A stretch of 64,000 nucleotides of DNA from Leptospira_A soteropolitanensis (GTDB lineage: Bacteria; Spirochaetota; Leptospiria; Leptospirales; Leptospiraceae): assembly GCF_026151335.1 (NCBI RefSeq), contig NZ_JAMQPP010000005.1; one strand, 5' to 3'. Below are positions 54,062-62,343 of this stretch, one piece after another. Under the pieces are notes generated by a model, which had not been told where the DNA came from, did not search any database, and worked only from the letters and a program-made list of their open reading frames with translations. Position 1 is the first letter of the stretch. Each line of letters starts with the position of its first letter. The position numbers and the translations under genes were made by a program.

Positions 54062-56749
54062 GTGGAATCTAAGTTTACAGAGGGAGATGCAAAAGAAATC
54101 GGAAAACCGGTAGAACGTAATTTGTCCGAAGAAGAGACTTTTTTTGAGGTAGAACTTCTGACAACCATCATGAACGTCAGCTCCACTGCCATGATGGTCC
54201 TCAATCCCTTGGGACAGATACGGTATGCCAATCCAGCTTCAGAAACGGTCCTTGGCATCAAATTAAATGATATTTTATCCAGGACTTATGATGCGCCAGA
54301 ATGGAAAAATTCTTCTTTGGATGGCGGGCCTTGGCGGGAAGAAGACCAGCCTTTTAACATTCTTTTAAAAACAAAAAAACCTGTAACCGACATCCGTCAT
54401 GCGATAGAAGATTCCTCAGGAAACAAAAAATACCTCTCCATCAATGGTTCTCCTGTATTTGATAAATCGGGAGAAATCACCTTTCTTGTGTTTTTGGTAA
54501 CTGACATTACTGAAAATGTACTCAAACAAAAAAAAATAGAAAACGACGAAATCAAATATCGAACCATCACCGAACTTTCGTTAAGTATGGTATATGATTT
54601 GGATGTTCATACGGGTGAAAATCATTGGGGTGGGGCCATCCAAGAAATCACAGGTTATACAGCAGAGGAATACCAAAAATTTGGATATAAAGAATGGTTG
54701 GATTCGATTCATCCAGAGGATAGGGAAGAAACACTACAAGCTTATGAGGAATCTCTTTCTAACCGCAAAAAATTTACAGTTGAATATCGTTATAGGACCA
54801 AAACGGGAAAATATATTTATATAGAAGATAATGGGATTTTTCTCTATAATGAAACAGGAGTGGCCTATCGCATGTTTGGTGCCATGATTGATAGAACCAA
54901 ACAAAAAGACGCAAATATAGCCTTAAAGGAATCAGAGTCTCGACTCGTCATGGCACTCGATGCTGCCAAAATGGGAATTTGGAGTTGGGATATGGAGGCA
55001 AAAACAATCTATTGGTCACCGCAAACCTATAGTATTTATGGGTATCCCGGAGAGAACTTTGCGGTAACAGAGAAAAAATTTTTAGAACTCACTTACAAAG
55101 ATGATTTGGAATTGTTGGCGAACGAAACGACACTTCTAATGGAAGATTTAAGTCGTACTGCTTATCGTTTCCGAAATAGAATCAACCATCCGGATGGTAA
55201 GATTCATTGGGTGGAAGCCCTTGGAAAAATTACCAGATCGAAAGAAGGTAAACCTATTAATATGAGGGGAACCGTTCTCGACATTACAGATATAAAGTTA
55301 AGCGAAGAAGCCCTTCGAGTCTCTGATGAAAGGTTTGAAGCTTTTTATCAGTTTTCGACTGAAGCATTTTTGATTTTTGATGAAAATGGACTAACAGCCA
55401 AAGATTCCAATTTTGCTTTTCAAAAGTTATTTGGATACGAGTTTGAAGATACTTCTAAATTAAAAATTCGTAATCTTTTATCTACTTCCTCTCTTCGTAA
55501 AATTCGCGAAATGATCGACGCCGATCGAACCGGTTCCCTTGAAATTGTTTGTCGAAAGAAAAATGGTGATTTTTTTCCGGCACTCGTTTCTATAAAACGA
55601 TTTGTTTATAAAAACACAAATTCTATCGCCTATAGTATTTTTGATTTAAGCCCACTCAAAGAAGTGGAGGAACTACGCGCAATCAATTCAGAAATACGAG
55701 ACAAAAACAATCTAATCGAAAAACAGAAATTAGAATTAGAATCAGCATTTGAAAATTTGAAACGAACCCAAGAGCAACTCATCCAATCGGAGAAACTAGC
55801 AGCACTTGGCCAGCTCATTGCAGGCATAGCCCATGAGATCAACAATCCCATCGGTGCCGTAAAAGCCTCGAATCAAAATATGTTGGATTGGCAAAAACGT
55901 TATGGCCTCGCTTCTCAACTATTTAGAGAAGCAATTTTATCTGTTCCTGTGTCAGAACAAAAGATTGTAAAATCAATCCTTGCAAATTTAGACCAACCCA
56001 TTGAGTTTTATACCGGTAGGGAAGAACGTTTACGCAAAAAACGAAATAAAGAGATATTTTTGACAGATGGTTTTGATTTGGTGTCCTCAGAAGAATTTGC
56101 GGAAATCTGGGTGGACCTAGGAATCGGGGAAATTGATCCAAGTTATCTTCCACTATTTCGCTCTCATTATATAAAAGTATTTTTAGATTATTTATCCTTA
56201 GAAATTCAGTTTAGAAGAAATACAAGATCCATCCAATTGGCAGTGGATCGAATTTCTAAAATTATGTATGCTTTGAAAAATTTTTCTCATTTTGATACGA
56301 CGGGAAAAAAGAATTTAGCTTCCATTCCAGATACAATTGAGACAGTACTTACGATTTACCAAAACCAATTAAAACGAGGTATCAACTTGGTGAAAGATTT
56401 TGATCCAGTGGAACCTATCAATTGTTATCCTGATGATTTGTTACATGTATGGACAAATTTAATTTATAATTCCTTACAGGCGATGTCATTTGCTGGTAAT
56501 TTAGAAATAGCGGTGAAAGATCGTGGTTCGGAAATTCTTGTATCTCTCAAGGATTCAGGGCCTGGAATTCCAAGAGAACTCCAATCAAAAATATTTGAAC
56601 CCTTTTTCACAACCAAAGCACCTGGGGAAGGGAGTGGGCTTGGACTCGATATTGTGAATAAAATTGTAAAACGTCATGGTGGTAGGATTGAATTAACATC
56701 CGTTCCAGGAGAAACAATATTTTTTATTTATCTTCCTAAACAGAGTTAG
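54062..56749 (+). CDS. Four-PAS sensor histidine kinase with enlarged DHp domain
   Basis: An 895-residue soluble kinase. Four PAS domains cover about 30-160, 165-285, 295-420 and 425-540, each ending in a PAC segment, followed by a coiled coil (550-580). The DHp helix reads 'LIAGIAHEINNPIGAV' with His near 591. About 110 residues, including a charged stretch, separate it from the second DHp helix ('VDRISKIMYALKNFS'), which is unusually long. The HATPase domain shows 'NLIYNSLQAM', 'DSGPGIP' and 'GEGSGLGLDI'. The GTG start lacks a clear ribosome site; the next Met lies about 35 residues on. It overlaps the convergent regulator by 4 nt. Confidence 0.88.
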   Translation: MESKFTEGDAKEIGKPVERNLSEEETFFEVELLTTIMNVSSTAMMVLNPLGQIRYANPASETVLGIKLNDILSRTYDAPEWKNSSLDGGPWREEDQPFNILLKTKKPVTDIRHAIEDSSGNKKYLSINGSPVFDKSGEITFLVFLVTDITENVLKQKKIENDEIKYRTITELSLSMVYDLDVHTGENHWGGAIQEITGYTAEEYQKFGYKEWLDSIHPEDREETLQAYEESLSNRKKFTVEYRYRTKTGKYIYIEDNGIFLYNETGVAYRMFGAMIDRTKQKDANIALKESESRLVMALDAAKMGIWSWDMEAKTIYWSPQTYSIYGYPGENFAVTEKKFLELTYKDDLELLANETTLLMEDLSRTAYRFRNRINHPDGKIHWVEALGKITRSKEGKPINMRGTVLDITDIKLSEEALRVSDERFEAFYQFSTEAFLIFDENGLTAKDSNFAFQKLFGYEFEDTSKLKIRNLLSTSSLRKIREMIDADRTGSLEIVCRKKNGDFFPALVSIKRFVYKNTNSIAYSIFDLSPLKEVEELRAINSEIRDKNNLIEKQKLELESAFENLKRTQEQLIQSEKLAALGQLIAGIAHEINNPIGAVKASNQNMLDWQKRYGLASQLFREAILSVPVSEQKIVKSILANLDQPIEFYTGREERLRKKRNKEIFLTDGFDLVSSEEFAEIWVDLGIGEIDPSYLPLFRSHYIKVFLDYLSLEIQFRRNTRSIQLAVDRISKIMYALKNFSHFDTTGKKNLASIPDTIETVLTIYQNQLKRGINLVKDFDPVEPINCYPDDLLHVWTNLIYNSLQAMSFAGNLEIAVKDRGSEILVSLKDSGPGIPRELQSKIFEPFFTTKAPGEGSGLGLDIVNKIVKRHGGRIELTSVPGETIFFIYLPKQS

Positions 56750-57222
56750 TCAGGCATGGCATGGGAGATTGTCGAAATCAACTCATCTTCGTCCCAGGGT
56801 TTTTTCAAACACGAAATAGGGCCAATTTCTAAGTTTAAATCTTCGATCGATTTTTGGTCTGCAAATCCAGTGATGATTACTTTTTCGATTTGGGGATAGG
56901 TTTTATGAACTTTTCTTAAAAACTCATCGCCATTCATGCCGGGCATGGACCAGTCGGAGATGATGATCGAAACTGTATTTCCTTCCCTTTCTAATTCCTG
57001 AAGTAAATCCCAAGCTTCCTTTGCATTGTCGGCCGTAAGATATTTATATCTTTCACCGAAGTGTTGTTTTACCTGCGACTTCATACTTAGTAATATTATG
57101 GATTCATCATCTACAAAAAGAATCGCATTTTTCTTATTTTTAGCTTCAGTCTCAACTACCACAGAGGAATGTTTTACCTGTTCTTCTTTGAATTGCAAGT
57201 AAATCTTGCCAAATTCTTTCAT
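56746..57222 (-). CDS. Stand-alone receiver-domain response regulator
   Basis: A 158-residue single receiver domain with an N-terminal extension of about 33 residues. The acidic pair 'DD' is at 38-39, the phospho-acceptor is Asp90 in 'SDWSMPGMNG', Thr is in 'VIITGFAD', and the conserved Lys is in 'CLKKPWDEDE'. There is no output domain, so it probably acts in a phosphorelay or through protein contacts. It faces the four-PAS kinase tail to tail with a 4-nt overlap, and its start is 18 nt from the divergent fadH-like gene. A functional pairing with that kinase is likely. Confidence 0.9.
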   Translation of the reverse strand: MKEFGKIYLQFKEEQVKHSSVVVETEAKNKKNAILFVDDESIILLSMKSQVKQHFGERYKYLTADNAKEAWDLLQELEREGNTVSIIISDWSMPGMNGDEFLRKVHKTYPQIEKVIITGFADQKSIEDLNLEIGPISCLKKPWDEDELISTISHAMPD

Positions 57223-57240
57223 TTTCTATTCTTGTAGGAT

Positions 57241-59256
57241 ATGACATCTTATCCGAATCTTTTGTCCCCTTTATCTCTTGGATTTACGACGTTACGAAAT
57301 AGAACCATTATGGGCTCTATGCACACGGGTCTTGAGGAAGCTCCCAATGGTTATGAACGAATGGCTGCCTTTTATGGTGAAAGGGCCAAGGGAGGCGTTG
57401 CTCTTATTGTGACTGGAGGAATTGCTCCTAATGAGGCTGGCCGAGTTTCCCGTGGTGGAGGGGTGATGGATACGGAGGAGGAAGCAAAACATCACAAAGT
57501 TGTGACAGATGCGGTTCACAAAGAAGGTGGCAAAATTGCCATGCAGATCCTCCACACTGGCCGTTATGGTTATCACGATAAGATTGTAGGTGCCTCTAAT
57601 CTAAGGGCACCAATCAATATGTTCAAACCACATCCTTTGACCGAAGAGGAAATTATTCAAACGATAGAAGATTTTGCCCGATGTTCCGAATTGGCTAAGT
57701 TAGCTGGTTACGATGGAGTAGAGATTATGGGTAGCGAGGGTTATCTCATCAATCAATTCATTGCAAAACGAACCAACAACCGAACTGATTCTTGGGGTGG
57801 GAGTTTTGAAAATAGGATTAAGTTCCCCATTGAAATTATAAAAGCCGTTCGCAAACGAGTTGGTACTGACTTTATTATTATATATCGATTGTCTATGTTA
57901 GATCTTGTCGAAGAGGGTGGAAATATCGATGAAGTTCTTCATTTAGCGAAAGAAATTGAAAAAGCAGGAGCAACGATAATCAATACAGGAATTGGTTGGC
58001 ACGAAGCTAGGATTCCTACAATTGCGATGATGGTTCCTCGGGCTGCTTTTACATGGGTGACAGCTAAAGTCAAAGGTCATGTAAACATTCCTTTAGTAAC
58101 TTCAAATCGAATTAATACGCCTGAAATTGCTGAGTCAGTTCTATCTCGCGGGGACGCAGATTTGGTTTCAATGGCAAGGCCATTCCTTGCGGATTCCTTT
58201 TTTGTAAATAAAGCTGCCGCAGGAAAGGCAGCGGAAATTAATACTTGTATTGCTTGTAATCAGGCATGTCTCGATCATATTTTTCAAGGAAAAATATGCA
58301 GTTGTTTGGTGAATCCAAGAGCTTGTCATGAGACAGAGCTTGTCATAACAAAAACCAATCAACCTAAAAAAATCGCGGTAGTGGGAGCAGGTCCCGGCGG
58401 AATGGCTTGTTCTACAACACTTGCGGAACGTGGACATTTTGTAACTTTGTTTGATGCTGGCGCAGAACTAGGCGGTCAATTGAATATCGCTCGTCGTATC
58501 CCCGGCAAAGAAGAGTTTAAAGAAACCATCCGTTACTTTGGTGAAATGGTTAAAAAACATGGAGTGCAACTGAAACTAAATACTTACGTTTCTGCTGAGG
58601 ATCTCATAAAACAAGGGTTTGATGAAGTAGTCCTTGCTACTGGTGTTGTTCCTAGAACTCCTGAAATTCCAGGTATTAAGGGAGAAAATGTTTTAAGTTA
58701 TGTAGATGTTGTTCTTAAAGGAAAACCGGTGGGAAAACGAGTTGTAGTTATGGGTGCTGGTGGAATCGGTTATGACGTAAGTTTATTACTTACAGACGCT
58801 GGCCATCCATTCACTAAGGAAAATTATTTAAAAGAATGGGGAATCAACCAAGAGATTTCAAAGGATGGTGGACTCGGTAATAAGGAAACTCCACGTTCCG
58901 ATAGGGAAGTGACTATGCTGAAAAGATCCAATAGTAAATTTGGATCCACCCTCGGTAAAACAACTGGTTGGATTCATAAAACCACATTAGAAGATCGTAA
59001 AGTTACTCAAATTTCCGGTGTTACATACAAATCGATTGAAAGGGATGGAATTGTAATCGAAGTGAAGGGCGAAACCAAAAAAATTCCATGTGATACGGTT
59101 GTGGTTTGTGCAGGACAAGATCCAAACAGGTCCCTTTTGGAACCATTACAAAAGGCTAATATCCCTGTACATTTAATTGGAGGTGCGGATTTAGCATCGG
59201 AACTTGATGCGAAGCGTGCTATCGACCAAGGAACTCGGCTTGCTGTCACCATTTAA
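57241..59256 (+). CDS. fadH: FadH-type 2,4-dienoyl-CoA reductase / NADH:flavin oxidoreductase
   Basis: A 671-residue iron-sulfur flavoenzyme matching E. coli FadH in length and order. The Old Yellow Enzyme TIM barrel (1-330) has 'QILHTGRYG' and 'GYLINQFIAKRTNNRTDSWG'. A cysteine cluster 'CIACNQACLDH' near 337 plus 'CSCLVNPRAC' bind the 4Fe-4S centre. The FAD site 'AVVGAGPGGMAC' is near 381 and the NAD(P) site 'VVVMGAGGIGYDV' near 502. It probably reduces unsaturated fatty acyl-CoAs in beta-oxidation, the main carbon route in Leptospira. Related enzymes use other enoate substrates, so the exact role is inferred. Confidence 0.88.
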   Translation: MTSYPNLLSPLSLGFTTLRNRTIMGSMHTGLEEAPNGYERMAAFYGERAKGGVALIVTGGIAPNEAGRVSRGGGVMDTEEEAKHHKVVTDAVHKEGGKIAMQILHTGRYGYHDKIVGASNLRAPINMFKPHPLTEEEIIQTIEDFARCSELAKLAGYDGVEIMGSEGYLINQFIAKRTNNRTDSWGGSFENRIKFPIEIIKAVRKRVGTDFIIIYRLSMLDLVEEGGNIDEVLHLAKEIEKAGATIINTGIGWHEARIPTIAMMVPRAAFTWVTAKVKGHVNIPLVTSNRINTPEIAESVLSRGDADLVSMARPFLADSFFVNKAAAGKAAEINTCIACNQACLDHIFQGKICSCLVNPRACHETELVITKTNQPKKIAVVGAGPGGMACSTTLAERGHFVTLFDAGAELGGQLNIARRIPGKEEFKETIRYFGEMVKKHGVQLKLNTYVSAEDLIKQGFDEVVLATGVVPRTPEIPGIKGENVLSYVDVVLKGKPVGKRVVVMGAGGIGYDVSLLLTDAGHPFTKENYLKEWGINQEISKDGGLGNKETPRSDREVTMLKRSNSKFGSTLGKTTGWIHKTTLEDRKVTQISGVTYKSIERDGIVIEVKGETKKIPCDTVVVCAGQDPNRSLLEPLQKANIPVHLIGGADLASELDAKRAIDQGTRLAVTI

Positions 59257-59264
59257 TCAATGTT

Positions 59265-60098
59265 ATGAATGGAAAACGGCCTTTCAAAATCAGCGTCAGA
59301 AATTCTGAATTTCAGATTCTATCAGCTTTACGTACTAATCGCTCCAAACGAAGTCAAGAAAAAGAAGTTTTTGTCGAAGGAACGGAAGGCATCAAACAGC
59401 TGATAGAGGCCGGTTGGGAGATCACTCGAATTTTATTTAGAGATGGTGTAAAATTATCCCATTGGGGAGAATCAATTTTAAAGAAATACTCTTCTGCCAA
59501 ACAATTCGAAGTATCTTCGGATTTGTTTGGAGAACTTTCGGAAAAAGAAAATCCATCTGAGCTTATGGTGACGGCAAAAATCCGTCATTATGATTTTTCA
59601 GATTTAAAAGTGGAAAAAAAAGAAAAACCGTTTTATCTACTTTTTGATAGGCCTAGTGACTTGGGTAACTTTGGATCCATTTTACGTTCGGCAGATGCCT
59701 TCCAAGTAGATTTTGTATTTGTTTTAGGTCATTCCATTGATGTCTATGATCCAAAAGTGGTTCGCTCAAGTTTAGGGAGTTTGTTTCATACAAAATTGAT
59801 TTTTGTGGAATCAATTTCACAATGGGAATCATTTCTCAAATCGGAAAAAGAAAGGTGTGGTCTTCAAATTGTCGGAACTGATTCTTTGGGATCTTCATCT
59901 TTACGAAATCAAAATTTGAAACCACCGATTCTTATCATCTTAGGAAATGAGGCCAAAGGGATGAGTGTCCATTTAAAATCTTTGTGTGATTTTATTGTCA
60001 ATATACCCATGTTTGGTGTTGTTAATTCGCTCAATGTCTCTTGCGCCGGTTCTATTTTACTTTGGGAAGTAACCAAAAACGCAAAAGAACTTGAATAA
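59265..60098 (+). CDS. SpoU/TrmH-family RNA methyltransferase
   Basis: A 277-residue SPOUT enzyme that probably 2'-O-methylates rRNA or tRNA. The N-terminal substrate-binding domain (about 15-105) precedes the knotted catalytic domain. Motif 1 is 'FDRPSDLGNFGSILRSADAF' near residue 128, motif 2 'LILGNEAKGMS' near 225 and motif 3 'NSLNVSCAGSILLWE' near 254, which bind AdoMet in the trefoil knot. The start at 59265 lies 8 nt after the previous stop. The target nucleotide cannot be told. Confidence 0.9.
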   Translation: MNGKRPFKISVRNSEFQILSALRTNRSKRSQEKEVFVEGTEGIKQLIEAGWEITRILFRDGVKLSHWGESILKKYSSAKQFEVSSDLFGELSEKENPSELMVTAKIRHYDFSDLKVEKKEKPFYLLFDRPSDLGNFGSILRSADAFQVDFVFVLGHSIDVYDPKVVRSSLGSLFHTKLIFVESISQWESFLKSEKERCGLQIVGTDSLGSSSLRNQNLKPPILIILGNEAKGMSVHLKSLCDFIVNIPMFGVVNSLNVSCAGSILLWEVTKNAKELE

Positions 60099-60122
60099 AT
60101 AAAAAGAAAGCAATTTGACCTT

Positions 60123-60317
60123 TTATCGACAAGTAGCTACAGTCCCATTGGGATTATATTTTACACTGGCACCTGATGTGAATTGGATGTATTTCACACC
60201 ATCCACACAAACTTCATCATAACCAAAGTATTTGGCACAACCTCGTGAGATGGTTCCACATCCAACGAAAAACAAGCTGACAAATAAAATGAGACGTATG
60301 GGTTTAAGTGGTTTCAT
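60123..60317 (-). CDS. Very small cysteine-containing lipoprotein
   Basis: A 64-residue predicted lipoprotein. The signal ends in 'FFVGC' (Cys20), leaving a mature peptide of about 45 residues with cysteines at 27, 37 and 63 that could form a disulphide ('CAKYFGYDEVC'). Good ribosome site: TAAGGAG 6 nt before the ATG. It lies 10 nt after the acyltransferase gene and ends 24 nt from the convergent methyltransferase gene. Function unknown. Confidence 0.7.
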   Translation of the reverse strand: MKPLKPIRLILFVSLFFVGCGTISRGCAKYFGYDEVCVDGVKYIQFTSGASVKYNPNGTVATCR

Positions 60318-60327
60318 TGTTTACTCC

Positions 60328-61428
60328 TTAGTTTGTAAAAAGACCATTCCAAACTTGTTCTAAATGGTTTAGATGAGCAGTGAGCTGATTTCTATGATAC
60401 ATGACAATATTTGTCTTTTTCAAATTGTGATTTGATTTCGGAAAATGATAAAGGGTATCTTTTGTATGAACCGTATCATCATCCCAATCGACAAGTTTGA
60501 ACTCTTTTAGTTTGGTAAATAAAAATTCCAGTTGGGTATGAAAACTTTCTTTTTTTAATTCCGAAGCTATTGTCATATCAGGAAATTTGGATTCGATCTG
60601 TTTTTTTAGTTTAATCAATAGATCGACTAATTGATGTTTTTTGATTTTGGTTTCTTTGCCAAACTTCAGAAGTATAAAGGAAGTAAGATTTCCCAATGTG
60701 ACTGTGTAGTTTTTTCCTAGTTTTTCACCCACTAGACGGATTACTTGGTCTGGTGTTTGGTCCGAACCAATATGAAATGGTTTTCCATACTTAATATATA
60801 ATTTTGTTTTTTGATAAGAGAGGTGGTCATAGGTCAGTGTGAAGCTATTGAAATGTAGGTTATTTATTTTCGATTTGATATGGTAGGCACCACGTTTGAT
60901 TTGGTTTAAAAAACCATCATGACTATAGGTTCCTTCAGGAAACATAAACAAATTACGCCCCCTTTTGATATTTGCTACAAGCTCTGTCCATTCGCTATCT
61001 ACTTTATCTCGCAGTTCTCCTGATTTTATCAGTGCTCTGGTATTATCTCGGAAAGGACGTTTGATAGGAACAGCTCCAATGTATCTCAATAAAAAGGGAA
61101 TGATTTTGGAAGCATCAATCATTCGGAATATCCATTTTAATATTCCTTTGGATCGGAATTCTTTTTGCAAAAAACCGGATTGTAATATGTCTTCTCTTGC
61201 CGGGATGATCATTTTGATTTTTGGATGTAGTCTGCGATAAACCATCGAAAGTGAGACAACATCCGCTTCTGAAACATGATTGCAAAGTAAAGCGGAAGGG
61301 TAGGGGGTTTCAAAATGTTCCCCATTGTCTGAAAAATTTTCTTCCACGGAATGGAAAACCACTCCTTTTCCCAAACTTACTAATCTGATCAGGAAATCAT
61401 AGAGAACAGTATGTTTTTTTGGTTTCAT
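60328..61428 (-). CDS. PlsC-type 1-acyl-glycerophosphate acyltransferase family protein
   Basis: A 366-residue membrane-associated acyltransferase. The catalytic H-x4-D is 'NHVSEAD' (His51, Asp56). The glycerol-phosphate site follows as 'FPEGTYSHDG' near residue 160, with 'GAVPIKRPFRDN' between them. After the acyltransferase domain a C-terminal region of about 110 residues is not part of the minimal PlsC fold. It probably acylates a lysophospholipid or related lipid; the substrate is unproven. It is transcribed away from the LPS locus. Confidence 0.88.
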   Translation of the reverse strand: MKPKKHTVLYDFLIRLVSLGKGVVFHSVEENFSDNGEHFETPYPSALLCNHVSEADVVSLSMVYRRLHPKIKMIIPAREDILQSGFLQKEFRSKGILKWIFRMIDASKIIPFLLRYIGAVPIKRPFRDNTRALIKSGELRDKVDSEWTELVANIKRGRNLFMFPEGTYSHDGFLNQIKRGAYHIKSKINNLHFNSFTLTYDHLSYQKTKLYIKYGKPFHIGSDQTPDQVIRLVGEKLGKNYTVTLGNLTSFILLKFGKETKIKKHQLVDLLIKLKKQIESKFPDMTIASELKKESFHTQLEFLFTKLKEFKLVDWDDDTVHTKDTLYHFPKSNHNLKKTNIVMYHRNQLTAHLNHLEQVWNGLFTN

Positions 61429-61611
61429 TGCGAATGGTATCTCTTTTGCCTATCCAAAAGTCAATTGTAATTGAGAAAAGAAAATCGGTCACCTGCGGAA
61501 GTGGATCTTTCTTTTGATAGGTATGGGTTTGTTTTGATCTATGCTTTGTTTAAAAAACTAATAAAATCCTAAATTTAATCTTTACCAAAAAGAAAACTAA
61601 TGTAAGAGAAA

Positions 61612-61654
61612 GTTTAACACGCGTTTTCTGGATTAAACACTTACGTGGTATATT
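61612..61654 (+). promoter_or_regulatory. Upstream promoter candidate with inverted repeat
   Basis: Arms GTTTAA (61612-61617) and TTAAAC (61633-61638) with a 15-nt spacer stand just upstream of TGGTATATT (61646-61654), an extended -10 with a 5/6 match to TATAAT. No good -35 lies 17 nt before it, which fits an extended -10 promoter with a possible operator. Confidence 0.35.
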
Positions 61655-61701
61655 TTCTATCTTAAATTCATTCGATTGTCTGAATCAAAAGAGGAATTGC
61701 T

Positions 61702-61743
61702 ATGGAATTAAGATTCCTTGAGTTCAGTTTCTCTTTGCGTTAA
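61702..61743 (+). CDS. Possible 13-codon leader peptide
   Basis: ATG to TAA encoding MELRFLEFSFSLR, with AGAGG about 7 nt before the start. It lies between the upstream promoter candidate and the palindromes. The codons show no run of one amino acid that would point to attenuation. It may be chance; the ribosome site is the only support. Confidence 0.25.
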   Translation: MELRFLEFSFSLR

Positions 61744-61805
61744 CCCTTAGTTTTTAGATTGTTTTTTGTCTATTTTTCCTTTTACAGAGAATTCTCCCGT
61801 TTTCA

Positions 61806-61854
61806 GTTCAAAATCTGAACAAAAAAATTTCTTTACTTTGTTCAAATACTGAAC
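61806..61854 (+). promoter_or_regulatory. Paired palindromic operator-like sites
   Basis: GTTCA-N5-TGAAC occurs twice, at 61806-61820 and 61840-61854, with centres 34 bp apart, about three helical turns. The second copy extends to TGTTCA/TGAACA. The second lies between the hexamers of the promoter at 61838-61866. The downstream gene is a MarR-like DNA-binding protein, so autoregulation is a reasonable guess. Confidence 0.6.
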
Positions 61855-61866
61855 ACATTTTGTAAA
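61838..61866 (+). promoter_or_regulatory. Candidate promoter of the LPS locus
   Basis: -35 TTGTTC (61838-61843) and -10 TGTAAA (61861-61866) with a 17-nt spacer. The matches are modest (3/6 and 4/6), but position, spacing and overlap with the second palindrome fit. Transcription would begin near 61873, just before the ops-like hairpin. Confidence 0.4.
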
Positions 61867-61878
61867 AGTAATGGGACT

Positions 61879-61899
61879 CAGGGGGCGAAGCTATGCCTG
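61879..61899 (+). promoter_or_regulatory. ops/JUMPstart-like hairpin element
   Basis: CAGGGGGCGAAGCTATGCCT and the next G resemble the RfaH-binding ops part of JUMPstart sequences, whose core is GGCGGTAG followed a few bases on by GCC. Both are G-rich and close with GGC/GCC arms (61884-61886 with 61895-61897), and CA/TG can extend the stem. The core differs (GGCGAAGC), so this is similarity and not identity. Confidence 0.4.
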
Positions 61900-61916
61900 G
61901 GGTTCCTTTTTCGTGA

Positions 61917-61950
61917 GTGCCATTCCCGTTTCGGGAATCGAAGAGGGCAC
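61917..61950 (+). promoter_or_regulatory. Leader hairpin before the MarR-like regulator
   Basis: An inner stem ATTCCCG (61922-61928) with CGGGAAT (61932-61938), loop TTT, is enclosed by GTGCC (61917-61921) with GGCAC (61946-61950). GAGG at 61943-61946 could instead pair with CCTC at 61957-61960, next to the ATG at 61962, so two alternative folds exist. No T-run follows. Confidence 0.5.
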
Positions 61951-61961
61951 AAATTACCTCC

Positions 61962-62303
61962 ATGAAAGAAAATTACGAATACAGCGACCACCACCTCAAG
62001 TTACTCCAATTACTTGAGGAGAATCCACATTTGTCCCAAAGAGACGCATCGGATGTCTTGGGTCTTAGTTTGGGTAAGGTGAACTATATTTTGAAAGCCT
62101 TTTTAGATAAGGGCCTAATCAAAATGAATAATTTTCGTAATAATAAAAATAAACTTTCTTATACCTATTTACTAACTCCTCGTGGAATCGAGGAGAAGGC
62201 TCGTATGACTCTCCATTTTTATGAAATTAAAAAAAGAGAATATGAAGCACTTCGAAGCGAAGTAGAAAAGTTAGGTGATAATTTAGAAAGTTTAGAAGCT
62301 TAA
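61962..62303 (+). CDS. MarR-family EPS/LPS-associated transcriptional regulator
   Basis: A 113-residue winged-helix protein of the EPS-associated MarR type found at the head of polysaccharide loci, including rfb in Leptospira. The helix-turn-helix is 'LSQRDASDVLGLSLGKVNYI' near residues 21-40, the wing follows 'KNKLSYTYLLTPRGIEEKA', and a coiled-coil tail (80-113) probably dimerises. I start it at the ATG 61962; the longer frame from GTG 61917 would translate the leader hairpin. No good Shine-Dalgarno precedes it. It is first in the locus, 40 nt before the fcl gene. Confidence 0.82.
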   Translation: MKENYEYSDHHLKLLQLLEENPHLSQRDASDVLGLSLGKVNYILKAFLDKGLIKMNNFRNNKNKLSYTYLLTPRGIEEKARMTLHFYEIKKREYEALRSEVEKLGDNLESLEA

Positions 62304-62343
62304 GTTGGGCATTAAAGCTATTGTTTTTTAAGGTAGGAGTCAA

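Larger units (their letters stand above)
61429..61961. other. 533-base regulatory gap before the LPS-type locus
   Basis: No substantial gene was seen on either strand. From left to right it contains the presumed promoter of the acyltransferase gene (- strand, not resolved), a 6-bp inverted repeat with an extended -10 box (61612-61654), a possible 13-codon leader ORF (61702-61743), two near-identical palindromes with overlapping promoter hexamers (61806-61866), an ops/JUMPstart-like hairpin (61879-61899) and a second hairpin (61917-61950) before the regulator start. Confidence 0.7.

Noticed and set aside
61837..61857. GTTCA-N5-TGAAC palindromes as LexA (SOS) boxes
   Set aside because: They resemble an inside-out Gram-positive LexA box (GAAC-N4-GTTC) but have the reverse arm order, and the downstream genes are for polysaccharide.
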